From contig CATLJY010000058.1 of the NCBI GenBank assembly GCA_949987705.1, positions 44,772 through 108,771 of the forward strand: a stretch of DNA of 64,000 nucleotides. Reading direction: 5' to 3'. Positions 14,401-24,213 of this stretch are shown here, one piece after another; position 1 is the stretch's first letter; each line of letters opens with the position of its first letter. A program made the translations under genes and the position numbers. The stretch is from Thereva unica. Lineage: Eukaryota; Arthropoda; Insecta; Diptera; Therevidae. The notes below the pieces were generated by a model that was not told where the DNA came from, made no database searches, and worked only from the letters and a program-made list of their open reading frames with translations.

Positions 14401-14726
14401 AGAATTTCAAATGAAGAGCTATGGCGCCGTGCCGGCCAAGAAAGGATAGACGACCAAATCAAGCGAAGGAAATGGAAGTGGATTGGCCACACCTTGCGAC
14501 GCGATAACGAAAATCTAGACAAACAGGCCCTTGACTGGAACCCGCAAGGATCCCGTCGAGTTGGAAGACCTAGAACAACGTGGAGGAGAACCCTACTAGC
14601 AGAGGCCGCAACTACTGGGAGATCCTGGTCAGAGCTAAGAGCTGCCGCGCAAAACAGAGTCCGCTGGAGGGCAACTGTTTCCGCCCTATGTCCCACGAGG
14701 GATTGAGGGGTACATAGATAGATAGA
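11439..14726 (+). mobile_element. RTE-type LINE, near full length
   Basis: A single-ORF non-LTR element with a 300-bp GC-richer 5' leader, one long ORF and a very short 3' tail of GATA repeats (14714-14726), as in RTE-like elements. It sits inside the reverse transcriptase of LINE copy 1. The left flank ends GAACTCAAC and the right resumes CAACGTTGACT; copy 2 has the uninterrupted GAACTCAACGTTGACT on the other strand (45545-45560). This gives an empty site and a short duplication of about 4 bp (CAAC). Confidence 0.85.
11746..14706 (+). CDS. Endonuclease/reverse transcriptase of RTE-type LINE, intact ORF
   Basis: This 986-codon ORF starts at the first ATG, 11746 (MDNTTTTYAF). Its N-terminal third is an apurinic-type endonuclease. 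Visible residues are the Asn of SWNVRT (about residue 20), Glu of LSETRW (about 49), Asp of MGDLNAQ (about 157) and His of GSDHHLV (about 254). The reverse transcriptase follows, with NGKAAGKDGIPPEL (from about 500), FRKGRSCIDH, FVDYEKAFDSV, GVRQGCLLSP and the catalytic YADD (about 730-733). A basic C-terminal region with KWIGHTLRR and RRVGRPRTTWRR is typical of CFDP2/RTE-like proteins. No stop or frameshift is seen, unlike every other long ORF here. It may be a recent, possibly competent insertion; expression is unknown. Confidence 0.92.
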   Translation: MDNTTTTYAFRTRTRIGSWNVRTMLAEGRLDEVLNEMNRYKIKIMGLSETRWPDAGEHICPNGESFLYSGRNETESRRSGVGVILTKEARASLISWSPVSERIITVRLRTRLRSTTVVQCYAPTEDAEDDIKDELYMRLNEVFRSIPRGDIIVLMGDLNAQIGHDNTGLEQTIGKQGLSQVTNNNGELFVDFCSSHQLMVGGTYFCHKKIHKETWVSPDGRTRNQIDHVAVSRRWRTILEDVRSFRGADTGSDHHLVVATIRLRIAAIRNFQRESINRRRFNVDLLRESAKKREFAGNLQQILNQQTVSDDTNIEDLWSTTKGAILTAAETSIGYVHRNMQHWISDSTWQKIERRRALKNNINSTSDPDRRHQLEREYSQLHREVKRSVRRDKRQQINELAEKAENAANTGNSKVLYQITKQLSGKHSTKKHAVKSADGRLLCSDEEQLQRWRDYFFAALNGSLTQEPQENSNNAQPIRINTRAPSKTEIVTAVHAMANGKAAGKDGIPPELLKADSSLIADALQPILELAWNTCTFPEDWTEGIIVKIPKKGDLTICDNWRGICLLSTVGKILSHTILSRIREAVDQTLRRQQAGFRKGRSCIDHINTLRIIVEQSTEFRSPLCLAFVDYEKAFDSVNRSFIWQALRRRGLPDKIIELIKALYNNSKCRVLHNGKLSDSFEGSSGVRQGCLLSPLLFLIVINDILVGALDSRTGGIQWGLLDRLKDLDYADDICLLAHRHQELKNMLNNLATESSLAGLRLNPNKTKEMRINANTLERTALNNRDVELVDKFCYLGSIITENGGEEEDVSSRINKARSAYECLFRIWRSTEISTNTKLRLFNSNVKAVLLYGCETWKVTQFITGRLQAFINRCLRRILKIRWQDRISNEELWRRAGQERIDDQIKRRKWKWIGHTLRRDNENLDKQALDWNPQGSRRVGRPRTTWRRTLLAEAATTGRSWSELRAAAQNRVRWRATVSALCPTRD

Positions 14727-14729
14727 CAA

Positions 14730-15020
14730 CGTTGACTTGTTGCGATCACGTTTCGCTGATCCTTAGTAAAGTTTATAGTTGCCTTCGAAGGCTATGGTTG
14801 TTTGGTAAACTCCTACCTCAACAGTCACGCCTAAGACTGGTAAAGACCCTCATCATGCCGCATTTTTTGTACGGCATCTCGAGTTATATTGCAGTGGATG
14901 CCAGTAGGAAAGGCGTCAGTTTAGCGTGGGAACTGGGTCACGGCGGAACTAGGTCAAGTTCCGTAACTAGGTCAAGGCCGTTGACCTTGAGATTGTGTCA
15001 TTTGGAACTGGGTCAGGGTC
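14730..15020 (+). pseudogene. LINE ORF2 C-terminal piece and GGTCA-rich 3' segment
   Basis: The ORF2 thumb region resumes after the RTE-like insertion (LSKVYSCLRRLWLFGKLLP, then TLIMPHFLYGIS) to about 14911. The copy-2-shared sequence then changes to a GC-richer 100-bp block with five to six degenerate copies of TGACCYAGTTCC or its complement, ending at 15020. This is not a usual LINE 3' UTR and lacks poly(A). Both LINE copies have it. Confidence 0.7.
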
Positions 15021-15022
15021 CC

Positions 15023-15027
<5 letters not shown>

Positions 15028-15081
<54 letters not shown>
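15028..15081. repeat. (TA)n microsatellite
   Basis: An uninterrupted TA run separates LINE copy 1 from the left TIR of the Tc1-like element. Confidence 0.95.
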
Positions 15082-15085
<4 letters not shown>

Positions 15086-15344
15086 TATTGTGCAAAACTA
15101 TAGCACCGCATTGCATGATTTTCATATAATAGGTCAGAACTCCGAAACTATTAAAGTTACGATCTCGAAATTTTGCCACTTTATTACTATAATTATCAGC
15201 TTTATTATTCATAAAAATCAAAACATTTTATTATCTAATTTTCCAACGACAACAATAATAGTACGCTAACTTCACTTTGGGCTGTGCAAAACTATAGCAC
15301 CTTTACAGAAGTCTTAATATTTTGTGTCCATCCCTTTAGATTTT

Positions 15345-15935
15345 ATGACTTGGACGGACCTCTTTGGCGTTGATTTTATTAATTCATCAATTGTATCTAC
15401 AGAGTTACAGCCTCTATTAGTAAATGTTTATTTGCAAAATGTTTGCCCTTTGGATTTTCTTTTATAATGTCCCAAAGATTTTCAATGCGGTTGAGATCTA
15501 CTGATTGCGCCGTCTAATCCATGAGCTTAATGTTTTTGGATTGAAACTATTCTTTAACCACCTTTGAAGTGTGTTTCGGATCGTTGTCCTGCTGAAACAC
15601 CCACAAAAGGGCATATGCTGCTCAGCATATGGTATCATTATAGACTCCAGTATTTCAATAGACTTAAAGCGAACCATCACCTCTTTGTATACATTAAGAG
15701 GGCCAACGCCATCATAAGAAAAACTACCCCAAAACATCACATTACCCACTTCATGTCTAATTGTGAGGTGGCAATAGCCAGGTTCAAGTCTCTCTCTCTT
15801 TGCTTTTCTCACGTGCTTGATTCCATCAGAGAAGAACAGATTCAATTTGGACTCATCAATGAATAAAACTGCCCTCCATTGACTAATAATCCAATTTTGA
15901 TGATTTACCCTAAATAACATAAATGTGAACCTAAA
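15345..15935 (-). pseudogene. Tc1-like transposase C-terminal half, decayed
   Basis: Read on the minus strand, the catalytic half of a Tc1-type DDE transposase is recognisable: FIDESKLNLFFSDG, VMFWGSFSYDGVGPL, then after a frameshift QQDNDPKHTS, and LNRIENLWDIIKEN. Several stops follow the second aspartate. The DNA-binding N-terminal part is not found; MITE sequence lies where it should be. Confidence 0.85.
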
Positions 15936-16076
15936 ATCATTTAAAAAGTCCCTTATGATTAACTTTTTCGGATAGTTTTTTTTTGATTTTTTGGCTTTCG
16001 AACAAATCGATAACTTCTTAGATTATTTTCGATAGCTCTTCTCCGAAATAACTGAAATAGCTTTTAAGAACACTAT

Positions 16077-16235
16077 AGGCCAAACCTAAATGAAAAGTAA
16101 CGTAGAAGTGGAGTAAACGTAACTTCCACTGAAGTAGGTGTAACTTCCACTTACTTCCATTTTGGTCACTCTCATACATTCATATGCAATGGCACCTTAC
16201 TTCACTTCACTTCACTTCCCATTTAGGTTTGGCCT
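16077..16235. mobile_element. Small MITE, TIR AGGCCAAACCTAAATG
   Basis: A 159-bp element with inverted ends AGGCCAAACCTAAATG and CATTTAGGTTTGGCCT (one base differs), flanked by TAT on both sides. It lies inside the Tc1 relic and has no coding capacity. The interior is rich in ACTTCCACTT/AAGTGGAAGT motifs. Confidence 0.7.
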
Positions 16236-16238
16236 TAT

Positions 16239-16395
16239 GGCCGGGTTAATGTTTGCAGTTCTGACTGCGCAGTCTAAATTTTTGCAGTTTTAAATTTAAT
16301 GCTGCCTTAAGAGACTTCGAAAATTTAACCGCAATGTTCATGAACGCTTTGCTGCTACTTAGATCGAAATCAATTCTGCGAACATGAACCCGGCC
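16239..16395. mobile_element. Second small inverted-repeat element, TIR GGCCGGGTT
   Basis: It begins GGCCGGGTTAATGTTTGCAG and ends with the imperfect complement CTGCGAACATGAACCCGGCC. It directly follows the preceding MITE. No clear target duplication and no coding capacity. Confidence 0.55.
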
Positions 16396-17329
16396 GTTTT
16401 GAATGGCAACCAAAATGCCACCTATGCTTTCAAAAAATATGATATTTGCAAGCATCCGCACTGGCAATGGTACAAAATGCAGTTATAGTTACACTGCATG
16501 TTTAAAATTGCCCATCACCTAAAAGGTTTCTATAGTCCAGGTCATAAAATCTAAAGGGAATGGACACAAAGTATTAAGACTTCTGTAAAGGTGCTATAGT
16601 TTTGCACAGCCCAAGGTGAACTAAGCGTACTATTATTGTTGTCGTTGGAAAATTAGATATTAAAATGTTTTGATTTTTATGAAAAATAAAGCTGATAATT
16701 ATAGTAATAAAGTGGCAAAATTTCGAGATCGTAACTTTAATAGTTTGATATATATATATACTAGCATAAAACCCGCGTGCCTTGCAACGCCTTTAAAAAC
16801 TGTTTATTATGTGCAATGTTTTCCTTAAAAAAAACCAACAAAAAAGTCAGCTGTTATTATCCCTAAAAAGGGTTTATTATAGTGCATTTTTTTAATAAAT
16901 ATGGTAAACAAATTACTGCGAATATCACCTCTCCTCAACAAATCTGCAAGTTTTAAAGCATCAAGAAAAGAGACATTTTAGGGTTTGACGAACGTTCGTT
17001 AAGTTTGTTCGCCTATTTACGTGGATGTAAGAAATTATGAAGCAATCACAAATGAATCCTTACTAATATTATAAATGCGAAAGTAACTCTGTCTGCCTGT
17101 CTGTCTGTCTGTCTGTCTGTCTGTCGTCTGTCTGTCTGTCTGTCTGTCTGTTACGCTTTCACGCCTAAACCACTAAACCGATTTTGATGAAATTTGCAAC
17201 AGACATAGTTTAGACCTTGGAGACGGACATAGGCTACTTTTTATGGAGAACAAAAGGGTTGAAGGGGGTGAAATGGGGTTCAATAAGTTGCAAGGGGATT
17301 TTTTTCTATTGTATAAAAAGTAACTGACT

Positions 17330-19960
17330 GACAGACAACGCACAACTTAAACCGCTAGAGCTAAAGGGCTGAAATTTTGACTGTGCATCCCTATAATGGC
17401 GTGGACATCCACTAAAAAGCGATTTTTCGAAATTCATCCCCTAAGGGGGTGAAATGGGGTTTATCCAAACCGCTGGAGCTATAGGGCTGAAATTTGGACA
17501 GTGCATCCCTATAATGACGTTTACATCCACTAAAAAACGATTTTTTGAAATTCATCCCCTAAGGGGGTGAAATGGGGTTTATCCAAACCGTTGGAGCTAT
17601 AGGGCTGAAATTTTGACAGTGCATCCCTATAATGGCGTGGACATCCACTAAGGGGGTGAAATGGGGTTTATCCAAACCGTTGGAGCTATAGGGCTGAAAT
17701 TTTGACAGTGCATCCCTATAATGGCGTGGACATCCACTAAGAAGCGATTTTTCGAAATTCATCCCCTAAGGGGGTGAAATGGGTTTACCCAAACCGCTGG
17801 AGCTTTAGGGCTGAAATTTTGACAGTGCATCCCTATAATGACGTTTACATCCACTAAAAAGCGATTTTTCGAAATTCATCCCCTAAGGGGGTGAAATGGG
17901 GTTTATCCAAACCGTTGGAGCTATAGGGCTGAAATTTTGACAGTGCATCCCTATAATGGCGTGGACATCCACTAAGAAGCGATTTTTCGAAATTCATCCC
18001 CTAAGGGGGTGAAATGGGGTTTATCCAAACCGTTGGAGCTATAGGGCTGAAATTTTGACAGTGCATCCCTATAATGGCGTGGACATCCACTAAGAAGCGA
18101 TTTTTCGAAATTCATCCCCTAAGGGGGTGAAATGGGGTTTATCCAAACCGTTGGAGCTATAGGGCTGAAATTTTGACAGTGCATCCCTATAATGGCGTGG
18201 ACATCCACTAAGAAGCGATTTTTCGAAATTCATCCCCTAAGGGGGTGAAATGGGGTTTATCCAAACCGTTGGAGCTATAGAGCTGAAATTTTGACAGTGC
18301 ATCCCTATAATGGCGTGGACATCCACTAAGAAGCGATTTTTCGAAATTCATCCCCTAAGGGGGTGAAATGGGGTTTATCCAAACCGCTGGAGCTATAGGG
18401 CTGAAATTTTGACAGTGCATCCCTATAATGACGTTTACATCCACTAAAAAGCGATTTTTCGAAATTCATCCCCTAAGGGGGTGAAATGGGGTTTATCCAA
18501 ACCGTTGGAGCTATAGGGCTGAAATTTTGACAGTGCATCCCTATAATGGCGTGGACATCCACTAAGAAGCGATTTTTCGAAATTCATCCCCTAAGGGGGT
18601 GAAATGGGGTTTATCCAAACCGTTGGAGCTATAGGGCTGAAATTTTGACAGTGCATCCCTATAATGGCGTGGACATCCACTAAGAAACGATTTTTCGAAA
18701 TTCATCCCCTAAGGGGGTGAAATGGGGTTTATCCAAACCGTTGGAGCTATAGGGCTGAAATTTTGACAGTGCATCCCTATAATGACGTGGACATCCACTA
18801 AGAAGCGATTTTTCGAAATTCATCCCCTAAGCGGGTTTAGCCAAACCGCTGGAGCTATAGGGCTGAAAGTTTGACAGTGCATCCCTATAATGACGTTTAC
18901 ATCCACTAAAAAGCGATTTTTCGAAATTCATTCCCTAAGGGGGTGAAATGGGGTTTATCCAAACCGTTGGAGCTATACGGCTGAAATTTTGACAGTGCAT
19001 CTCTATAATGGCGTGGACATCCACTATAAAGCAATTTTTCGAAATTCATCCCTTAAGGGGGTGAAATAGGGTTTATCCAAACCGCTGGAGCTATAGAATT
19101 GAAATTTTAACAGTGCATCCCTATAATGACGTGGACATCCACTAAAGAGCGATTTTTCGAAATTCATCCCCTAAGGGTGTGAAATGGGGTTTATACAAAC
19201 CCCTAAAGCTATACGGCTGATATTTTGACAGTGCATCCCTATAATGACGTTTACATCCACTAAAGAGCGATTTTTCGAAATTCATCCCCTAAGGGTGTGA
19301 AATGGGGTTTTTACAAACCGCTAAAGCTATAGGGCTGAAATTTGGACAGTGCATCTCTATAATGGAGTGGACATCCACTATAAAGCGATTTTTCGAAATT
19401 CATCCCCTAAGGGGGTGAAATGGGGTTTATCCAAACCGCTGGAGCTATAGGGCTGAAATTTTGACAGTGCATCCCCTTAATGACGTGGACATCCACTAAG
19501 AAGCGATTTTTCGAAATTTATCCCCTAATGGGGTGAAATGGGATTAACCCACGCCGCTGAAGCTGGAGGGCTCTAATTTTGACCGTGCATCACTACAATG
19601 ACGTGGGCATCCACTTAGGGACGATTGAAATTTATCCCCTAAGGGGGTTAAATGGGGTTAAGCCAAACCGCTGGAGCTAAACGGCTGAAATTTTGACAGT
19701 GCATCGTAGACATTTACTAAGAAGCGATTTTTCGAAATTCATCCCCTAAAGGGGTAAAATTTGGTTTACCAAACTACTGGAACTACAGGGTTGAAATTTG
19801 GACAGTGCATCCCTATAATGACATGGACATCCACTAAGAGGCGAGTACTCGAAATTCATCCCCTAAGGGGATGAAATGGGGTTAACCCAAACCTCTGAAG
19901 CTGAAGGGCTGAAATTTTGACAGTGCATCCCTATAATCACGTAGAAATGAATGACTCGAA
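17330..19960 (+). repeat. Tandem array of 118-bp units, about 22 copies
   Basis: Units repeat every 118 bp (for example GTGCATCCCTATAATG at 17383, 17501, 17619, 17825, 17943). Inner units are nearly identical; those at the 3' side (19000-19960) are more diverged. A 28-bp deletion shortens one unit. The unit resembles the unique 5' region of the same Helitron at 17166-17290. Confidence 0.95.
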
Positions 19961-19977
19961 ATTCACTTTATTTAATA

Positions 19978-20292
19978 TTCATTTGTGATTGCTTCATAAT
20001 TTCTTACATCCACGTAAATAGGCGAACAAACTTAACGAACGTTCGTCAAACCCTAAAATGTCTCTTTTCTTGATGATATATACATGCCAATCTACTTTAA
20101 AACTTGCAGATTTGTTGAGGAGAGGTGATATTCGCAGTAATTTGTTTACCATATTTATTAAAAAAATGCACTATAATAAACCCTTTTTAGGGATAATAAC
20201 AGCTGACTTTTTTGTTGGTTTTTTTTAAGGAAAACATTGCACATAATAAACAGTTTTTAAAGGCGTTGCAAGGCACGCGGGTTTTATGCTAG
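19978..20292 (+). other. Unique 3' region of the 118-bp-array Helitron
   Basis: About 315 bp between array and terminus, ending with a subterminal hairpin GCGT..ACGC and CTAG. It lies at the centre of the palindrome. The host copy's counterpart (17056-16761) lacks about 20 bp (ATATATACATGCCAATCTAC region) present here and at 46913-46932. Confidence 0.8.
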
Positions 20293-20299
20293 TATTAAA

Positions 20300-22925
20300 T
20301 AAAGTGAATTTCGAGTCATTCATTTCTACGTGATTATAGGGATGCACTGTCAAAATTTCAGCCCTTCAGCTTCAGAGGTTTGGGTTAACCCCATTTCATC
20401 CCCTTAGGGGATGAATTTCGAGTACTCGCCTCTTAGTGGATGTCCATGTCATTATAGGGATGCACTGTCCAAATTTCAACCCTGTAGTTCCAGTAGTTTG
20501 GTAAACCAAATTTTACCCCTTTAGGGGATGAATTTCGAAAAATCGCTTCTTAGTAAATGTCTACGATGCACTGTCAAAATTTCAGCCGTTTAGCTCCAGC
20601 GGTTTGGCTTAACCCCATTTAACCCCCTTAGGGGATAAATTTCAATCGTCCCTAAGTGGATGCCCACGTCATTGTAGTGATGCACGGTCAAAATTAGAGC
20701 CCTCCAGCTTCAGCGGCGTGGGTTAATCCCATTTCACCCCATTAGGGGATAAATTTCGAAAAATCGCTTCTTAGTGGATGTCCACGTCATTAAGGGGATG
20801 CACTGTCAAAATTTCAGCCCTATAGCTCCAGCGGTTTGGATAAACCCCATTTCACCCCCTTAGGGGATGAATTTCGAAAAATCGCTTTATAGTGGATGTC
20901 CACTCCATTATAGAGATGCACTGTCCAAATTTCAGCCCTATAGCTTTAGCGGTTTGTAAAAACCCCATTTCACACCCTTAGGGGATGAATTTCGAAAAAT
21001 CGCTCTTTAGTGGATGTAAACGTCATTATAGGGATGCACTGTCAAAATATCAGCCGTATAGCTTTAGGGGTTTGTATAAACCCCATTTCACACCCTTAGG
21101 GGATGAATTTCGAAAAATCGCTCTTTAGTGGATGTCCACGTCATTATAGGGATGCACTGTTAAAATTTCAATTCTATAGCTCCAGCGGTTTGGATAAACC
21201 CTATTTCACCCCCTTAAGGGATGAATTTCGAAAAATTGCTTTATAGTGGATGTCCACGCCATTATAGAGATGCACTGTCAAAATTTCAGCCGTATAGCTC
21301 CAACGGTTTGGATAAACCCCATTTCACCCCCTTAGGGAATGAATTTCGAAAAATCGCTTTTTAGTGGATGTAAACGTCATTATAGGGATGCACTGTCAAA
21401 CTTTCAGCCCTATAGCTCCAGCGGTTTGGCTAAACCCGCTTAGGGGATGAATTTCGAAAAATCGCTTCTTAGTGGATGTCCACGTCATTATAGGGATGCA
21501 CTGTCAAAATTTCAGCCCTATAGCTCCAACGGTTTGGATAAACCCCATTTCACCCCCTTAGGGGATGAATTTCGAAAAATCGTTTCTTAGTGGATGTCCA
21601 CGCCATTATAGGGATGCACTGTCAAAATTTCAGCCCTATAGCTCCAACGGTTTGGATAAACCCCATTTCACCCCCTTAGGGGATGAATTTCGAAAAATCG
21701 CTTCTTAGTGGATGTCCACGCCATTATAGGGATGCACTGTCAAAATTTCAGCCCTATAGCTCCAACGGTTTGGATAAACCCCATTTCACCCCCTTAGGGG
21801 ATGAATTTCGAAAAATCGTTTTTTAGTGGATGTAAACGTCATTATAGGGATGCACTGTCAAAATTTCAGCCCTATAGCTCCAGCGGTTTGGATAAACCCC
21901 ATTTCACCCCCTTAGGGGATGAATTTCGAAAAATCGCTTCTTAGTGGATGTCCACGCCATTATAGGGATGCACTGTCAAAATTTCAGCTCTATAGCTCCA
22001 ACGGTTTGGATAAACCCCATTTCACCCCCTTAGGGGATGAATTTCGAAAAATCGCTTCTTAGTGGATGTCCACGCCATTATAGGGATGCACTGTCAAAAT
22101 TTCAGCCCTATAGCTCCAACGGTTTGGATAAACCCCATTTCACCCCCTTAGGGGATGAATTTCGAAAAATCGCTTCTTAGTGGATGTCCACGCCATTATA
22201 GGGATGCACTGTCAAAATTTCAGCCCTATAGCTCCAACGGTTTGGATAAACCCCATTTCACCCCCTTAGGGGATGAATTTCGAAAAATCGCTTCTTAGTG
22301 GATGTCCACGCCATTATAGGGATGCACTGTCAAAATTTCAGCCCTATAGCTCCAACGGTTTGGATAAACCCCATTTCACCCCCTTAGGGGATGAATTTCG
22401 AAAAATCGCTTTTTAGTGGATGTAAACGTCATTATAGGGATGCACTGTCAAAATTTCAGCCCTAAAGCTCCAGCGGTTTGGGTAAACCCATTTCACCCCC
22501 TTAGGGGATGAATTTCGAAAAATCGCTTCTTAGTGGATGTCCACGCCATTATAGGGATGCACTGTCAAAATTTCAGCCCTATAGCTCCAACGGTTTGGAT
22601 AAACCCCATTTCACCCCCTTAGTGGATGTCCACGCCATTATAGGGATGCACTGTCAAAATTTCAGCCCTATAGCTCCAACGGTTTGGATAAACCCCATTT
22701 CACCCCCTTAGGGGATGAATTTCAAAAAATCGTTTTTTAGTGGATGTAAACGTCATTATAGGGATGCACTGTCCAAATTTCAGCCCTATAGCTCCAGCGG
22801 TTTGGATAAACCCCATTTCACCCCCTTAGGGGATGAATTTCGAAAAATCGCTTTTTAGTGGATGTCCACGCCATTATAGGGATGCACAGTCAAAATTTCA
22901 GCCCTTTAGCTCTAGCGGTTTAAGT
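20300..22925 (-). repeat. Tandem array of 118-bp units, inverted arm
   Basis: Mirror image of 17330-19960 with the same unit order and the same variants, for example the truncated unit and the AGAGCTGAAA variant. Few single-base differences are visible. Confidence 0.95.
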
Positions 22926-23118
22926 TGTGCGTTGTCTGTCAGTCAGTTACTTTTTATACAATAGAAAAAAATCCCCTTGCAACTTATTGAACCCCATTTC
23001 ACCCCCTTCAACCCTTTTGTTCTCCATAAAAAGTAGCCTATGTCCGTCTCCAAGGTCTAAACTATGTCTGTTGCAAATTTCATCAAAATCGGTTTAGTGG
23101 TTTAGGCGTGAAAGCGTA

Positions 23119-23167
<49 letters not shown>

Positions 23168-23221
23168 GTTACTTTCGCATTTATAATATTAGTAAGGATA
23201 TATATATATATATATATATAT

Positions 23222-24116
23222 AGGGGAGAGTGGGGTGAACCGGGACGGTTGGGTGAACCGGGACAGTGCTTTTTTAATTGTTGTTAATGTTTTTATGTTG
23301 GTTTTTTTTTGTGAATTATGTTTGTATTGGCCCTCTACATTATTTTATGAGAATTGAAGGTCAGCACCTGCATCACTTTATTAGTAAGGATTGTTAATAA
23401 AAATCGACACTCCACAAAGTTTTATTTTCTCGGAGTTTAAGGAAGCCTAATGTTATGGTTTTTAAGACTACAACAAAGGTAATATAATAAAAAGTAATCG
23501 TTAGTATGTTATCTTTTAAAGTTCAAATGGAATTTGTGATAACTTCAAAAATATGTGATAACCACGCGATTGTTTAAAAAACAGCACCGTGGGGTGAGCC
23601 GGGACACGGTTTCTGAGTTGACCGAGAAATGTTTCGGCCCACTCTTTAGCTGCAAAATCGACTTAAATTCATTAGTTATTAATAAAAATGATTGTTAACA
23701 ATTTTTTATTAATGATTTTTACGTTTATTTATAGTTTAAACCAAAATACACATTTTATATTGTTTATAATAAAAAAGTAAAAAAAAAATATGTTCAAGCG
23801 TTGTTTATAATAATATCGTAACATATTTTTGACATAAAAGCAAATAAGACTATTAGTTACAACATAAACGCCACTTTCACCTGCTCTTTCTATCGTGTCC
23901 CGGTTCACCCCACGATTTTTCGGAACTGCCGATTTGACACTTTTTTTTTAAACGATTAGAAATTATTGAAAATATAAAGTTATAATATTAAAAATGACAA
24001 ATAATGAAAGGTATTGAAACCATCTACAGGATAGGATGTCCAAATAAGAAGAAAAAATTGTTTATTTAGGTTTTATAAGGCCTTGAACAAAGAGTGTCCC
24101 GGTTCACCCCACTCTC

Positions 24117-24121
<5 letters not shown>
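23222..24121. mobile_element. MITE with 25-bp TIR and repeated subterminal motif
   Basis: Both ends read AGGGGAGAGTGGGGTGAA and then CCGGGAC, in inverted orientation (23222 and 24121), flanked by TA repeats that hide the target duplication. The motif GTGRRCCGGGAC recurs inside at about 23250, 23595 and (reverse) 23898. The interior is AT-rich and non-coding. Confidence 0.82.

Positions 24122-24208
<87 letters not shown>
24122..24208. repeat. (TA)n microsatellite
   Basis: Pure AT repeat between two inverted-repeat elements. Confidence 0.95.

Positions 24209-24209
<1 letters not shown>

Positions 24210-24213
<4 letters not shown>

Larger units (their letters stand above)
7399..15020 (+). mobile_element. 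LINE copy 1, CR1/Jockey-supergroup, with nested insertions
   Basis: A non-LTR retrotransposon in which ORF1, an apurinic endonuclease and a reverse transcriptase can be read. Homology with the second copy (45251-53875, opposite strand) starts at 7399, inside ORF1, so the 5' end is lost. The 3' end of homology is 15020, immediately before a (TA)n run. It is interrupted by a hAT-like MITE (8155-8691) and an RTE-type LINE (11439-14726); copy 2 has both sites empty. It carries several frameshifts and stops. RT motifs (DFRPIS, LLDFSKAFDTV, SGVPQGSVLG, FADDTQ) fit the CR1/L2/Kiri part of the LINE tree; the exact clade is not settled. Confidence 0.85.
15083..16750 (-). mobile_element. Tc1-like transposon relic
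   Basis: The left end reads CAGTATTGTGCAAAACTAT after TA (15081-15082). A long inverted repeat joins 15150-15350 with 16540-16748, both holding GTGCAAAACTATAGCACC. The outermost bases of the right copy are gone, replaced by a short TA run before the Helitron at 16761. The transposase remnant is on the minus strand. Two MITEs occupy the place where its N-terminal half should be. Confidence 0.83.
17057..20292 (+). mobile_element. Helitron with 118-bp satellite, plus strand, inserted in its sister
   Basis: It starts TCCTTACTAATATTATAAA at 17057 and ends GCACGCGGGTTTTATGCTAG at 20292. Left flank A (17056), right flank T (20293). Joining the flanks restores CAAATGAATATTAAATAAAG, exactly as found uninterrupted at 47021-47040 in a third copy. 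The array order, including one truncated 90-bp unit (17619-17709), mirrors that of the host copy (22580-22670), so the two arms are near identical. Confidence 0.93.
16761..23198 (-). mobile_element. Helitron with 118-bp satellite, minus strand, split by a sister copy
   Basis: On the minus strand the element starts TCCTTACTAATATTATAAA (5' end at 23198) and ends ...GCACGCGGGTTTTATGCTAG (3' end at 16761). The flanks are A (16760) and T (23199), the Helitron A|T site. Its own sequence is 20293-23198 plus 16761-17056, about 3.2 kb. The rest is a second copy (17057-20292) inserted between A and T. It carries a (CAGA)n run, then about 22 tandem 118-bp units and a unique 3' region. No ORF of its own; non-autonomous. 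Confidence 0.9.

Noticed and set aside
17330..22925. CRISPR-like array
   Set aside because: Repeats are contiguous 118-bp units without unique spacers, inside Helitron ends, in a eukaryotic genome.
16761..23198. Assembly artefact as explanation for the palindrome
   Set aside because: Not excluded, but the insertion is exact to the Helitron A|T rule on both sides and the empty site exists in a third copy, which an artefact would not produce. The arms also differ at several bases.
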